DNA of 32,835 bases. It comes from Candidatus Cryptobacteroides merdigallinarum. Lineage in GTDB: Bacteria; Bacteroidota; Bacteroidia; Bacteroidales; UBA932. Within the stretch, counting starts at the first letter, position 1. Each line of letters opens with the position of its first letter. The notes below the pieces were generated by a model. The model was not told the origin of the DNA. It searched no databases and saw only the letters and a program-made list of their open reading frames with translations. The DNA lies in contig JADIMQ010000078.1 of assembly GCA_017694655.1 (NCBI GenBank), positions 1-32,835 of the forward strand, written 5' to 3'. This document shows positions 32,495 to 32,835 of the stretch, piece after piece. A program made the position numbers and the translations under genes.

Positions 32495-32555
32495 TGGTGT
32501 CACCGGGAATCGAACCAGGGACACAAGGATTTTCAGTCCTTTGCTCTACCAACTG
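32495..32555 (-). pseudogene. Truncated tRNA-Phe (GAA), 5' part missing
   Basis: Sixty-one bases match the tRNA-Phe 3' part: CAGTTGGTAGAGC of the D arm, stem AAGGA/TCCTT with loop CTGAAAA (anticodon GAA), variable loop GTGTC, T arm CCTGG-TTCGATT-CCCGG, and acceptor 3' strand TGACACC with A73. The 5' acceptor strand (expected GGTGTCR) and first half of the D stem are absent; instead there is unrelated AATAGAGTGC. The T stem carries one mismatch (T51-C63). It cannot fold or be processed into a tRNA. A 3' tRNA fragment next to an accessory region is the usual trace of integration into a tRNA gene. Confidence 0.8.
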
Positions 32556-32615
32556 GCACTCTATTGATATTCAATATTTTATCATTAGAATGCTATTGCT
32601 GGTCAAAACTTTTTG

Positions 32616-32681
32616 GAAAACAGAGAGAGTTTTCTCGGTTAAACTTAAATTTTCAAAAATCTGTTGTAGATATAGCTATTT
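32616..32681. repeat. Repeat copies to the right of the tRNA-Phe fragment
   Basis: 32616-32654 aligns to 30812-30850 (32 of 39 positions, same orientation), and 32662-32681 aligns to 32328-32347 (17 of 20). The first can form a short hairpin (GAAAAC/GTTTTC, 32616-32634); the copy at 30812 also can, but in a different register, so I do not read this as a conserved RNA. The 458-base stretch 32312-32769 holds these repeats, the tRNA fragment and its terminator, and no gene. Confidence 0.6.
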
Positions 32682-32769
32682 CCTGTGACAAATTTCTGCC
32701 TTTGAAAAAATATCCCAACATAATGAATAAATAAAGTCAAACTGAGACCCTTACTCAAATGTCATAATG

Positions 32770-32835
32770 TTATTCTTTCTCCAAAGCCTGTATCAGAGCC
32801 TTGATTTCATTGTCACTTATGCTTTCTCTTTCAGA
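32770..32835 (-). CDS. 3' end of an unidentified gene running off the window
   Basis: Minus-strand frame with 21 codons and a TAA at 32772-32770, open to the window edge: SERESISDNEIKALIQALEKE. The AT-rich codons and a helical, charged C-terminus are compatible with an accessory gene of the island, but 21 residues are too few to name a family, and a chance open frame is possible. Confidence 0.4.
   Translation of the reverse strand, partial: SERESISDNEIKALIQALEKE

Noticed and set aside
32352..32552. 66-codon minus-strand frame over the tRNA-Phe fragment
   Set aside because: Spurious translation of a tRNA and its terminator.
30812..32634. Conserved hairpin RNA in the two 39-base repeats
   Set aside because: Each copy can form a six-pair stem, but the stems use different positions in the alignment, so there is no real covariation.
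1..32835. CRISPR array, insertion sequence or rRNA genes
   Set aside because: No regularly spaced repeats, transposase frames with terminal inverted repeats, or rRNA sequence are visible anywhere in the window.

Overview
The window comes from the chromosome of a Bacteroidales bacterium, probably from a gut-type habitat. The evidence is the run of Bacteroidetes-specific families (DUF3822 next to rsmD, DUF4290 next to ftsK and a LolA-like gene, DUF4861, FISUMP and FKBP-type lipoproteins), lipoproteins with acidic or lysine-rich sequence after the lipobox cysteine, poor use of Shine-Dalgarno sites, and promoters of the Bacteroidales type (a -33 TTG and a -7 TAnnTTTG box). Most of the window is GC-rich, with heavy use of AGG (Arg) and ATA (Ile) codons. 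Genus cannot be fixed from the sequence.

Layout. 1-3012: lower hexuronate/Entner-Doudoroff genes (kdgK cut by the window edge, eda, an ExuT-type transporter) ending in a terminator. 3187-5672: chaperone genes grpE-dnaJ, then rplS with its own promoter and a candidate structured leader, then tRNA-Arg(ACG) and a long terminator hairpin. 5705-8539 (minus): an operon of a secreted DUF4861 protein, ybaK, a YhhQ-type queuosine-precursor transporter and a radical-SAM-like protein that may be a queuine lyase. 8531-10546 (minus): a conserved membrane-anchored protein, DUF3822 and rsmD. 10556-16750 (plus): an NrnA-type DHH phosphoesterase, two FKBP-fold lipoproteins, a MATE exporter, a cytidylate-kinase-like protein and a serine hydrolase. 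16696-19986 (minus): ackA-ptb-buk, the ATP-yielding end of acetate and butyrate fermentation. 20140-26196: a short ComEC, an ApbE flavin transferase, a FISUMP lipoprotein, lemA with two TPM-domain proteins, and a LolA-like protein. 26230-29586 (minus): the DUF4290-ftsK-lolA operon. 29746-30725 (plus): a two-gene (split) LysO lysine exporter.

The right end, 30726-32835, is different: visibly AT-rich, with four short minus-strand genes arranged MNT-HEPN, HEPN-MNT (nucleotidyltransferase antitoxin and HEPN toxin families), then a 5'-truncated tRNA-Phe with its terminator, imperfect direct repeats, and the 3' end of one more gene. Both HEPN genes are broken near their starts: one by a one-base insertion in an A5 run, the other by an in-frame TAG. 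Both nucleotidyltransferase genes are intact. This looks like the decayed end of an integrated element at a tRNA-Phe site in which the toxin half of two systems has been lost or made conditional. It is the most unusual part of the window.

How the genes work together: uronates enter through the ExuT-type carrier and leave as pyruvate and glyceraldehyde-3-phosphate through KdgK and Eda; pyruvate-derived acyl-CoAs could be converted to acetate and butyrate with ATP yield by AckA, Ptb and Buk; the remaining genes are mostly housekeeping (protein folding, ribosome, tRNA modification and editing, chromosome segregation, envelope).
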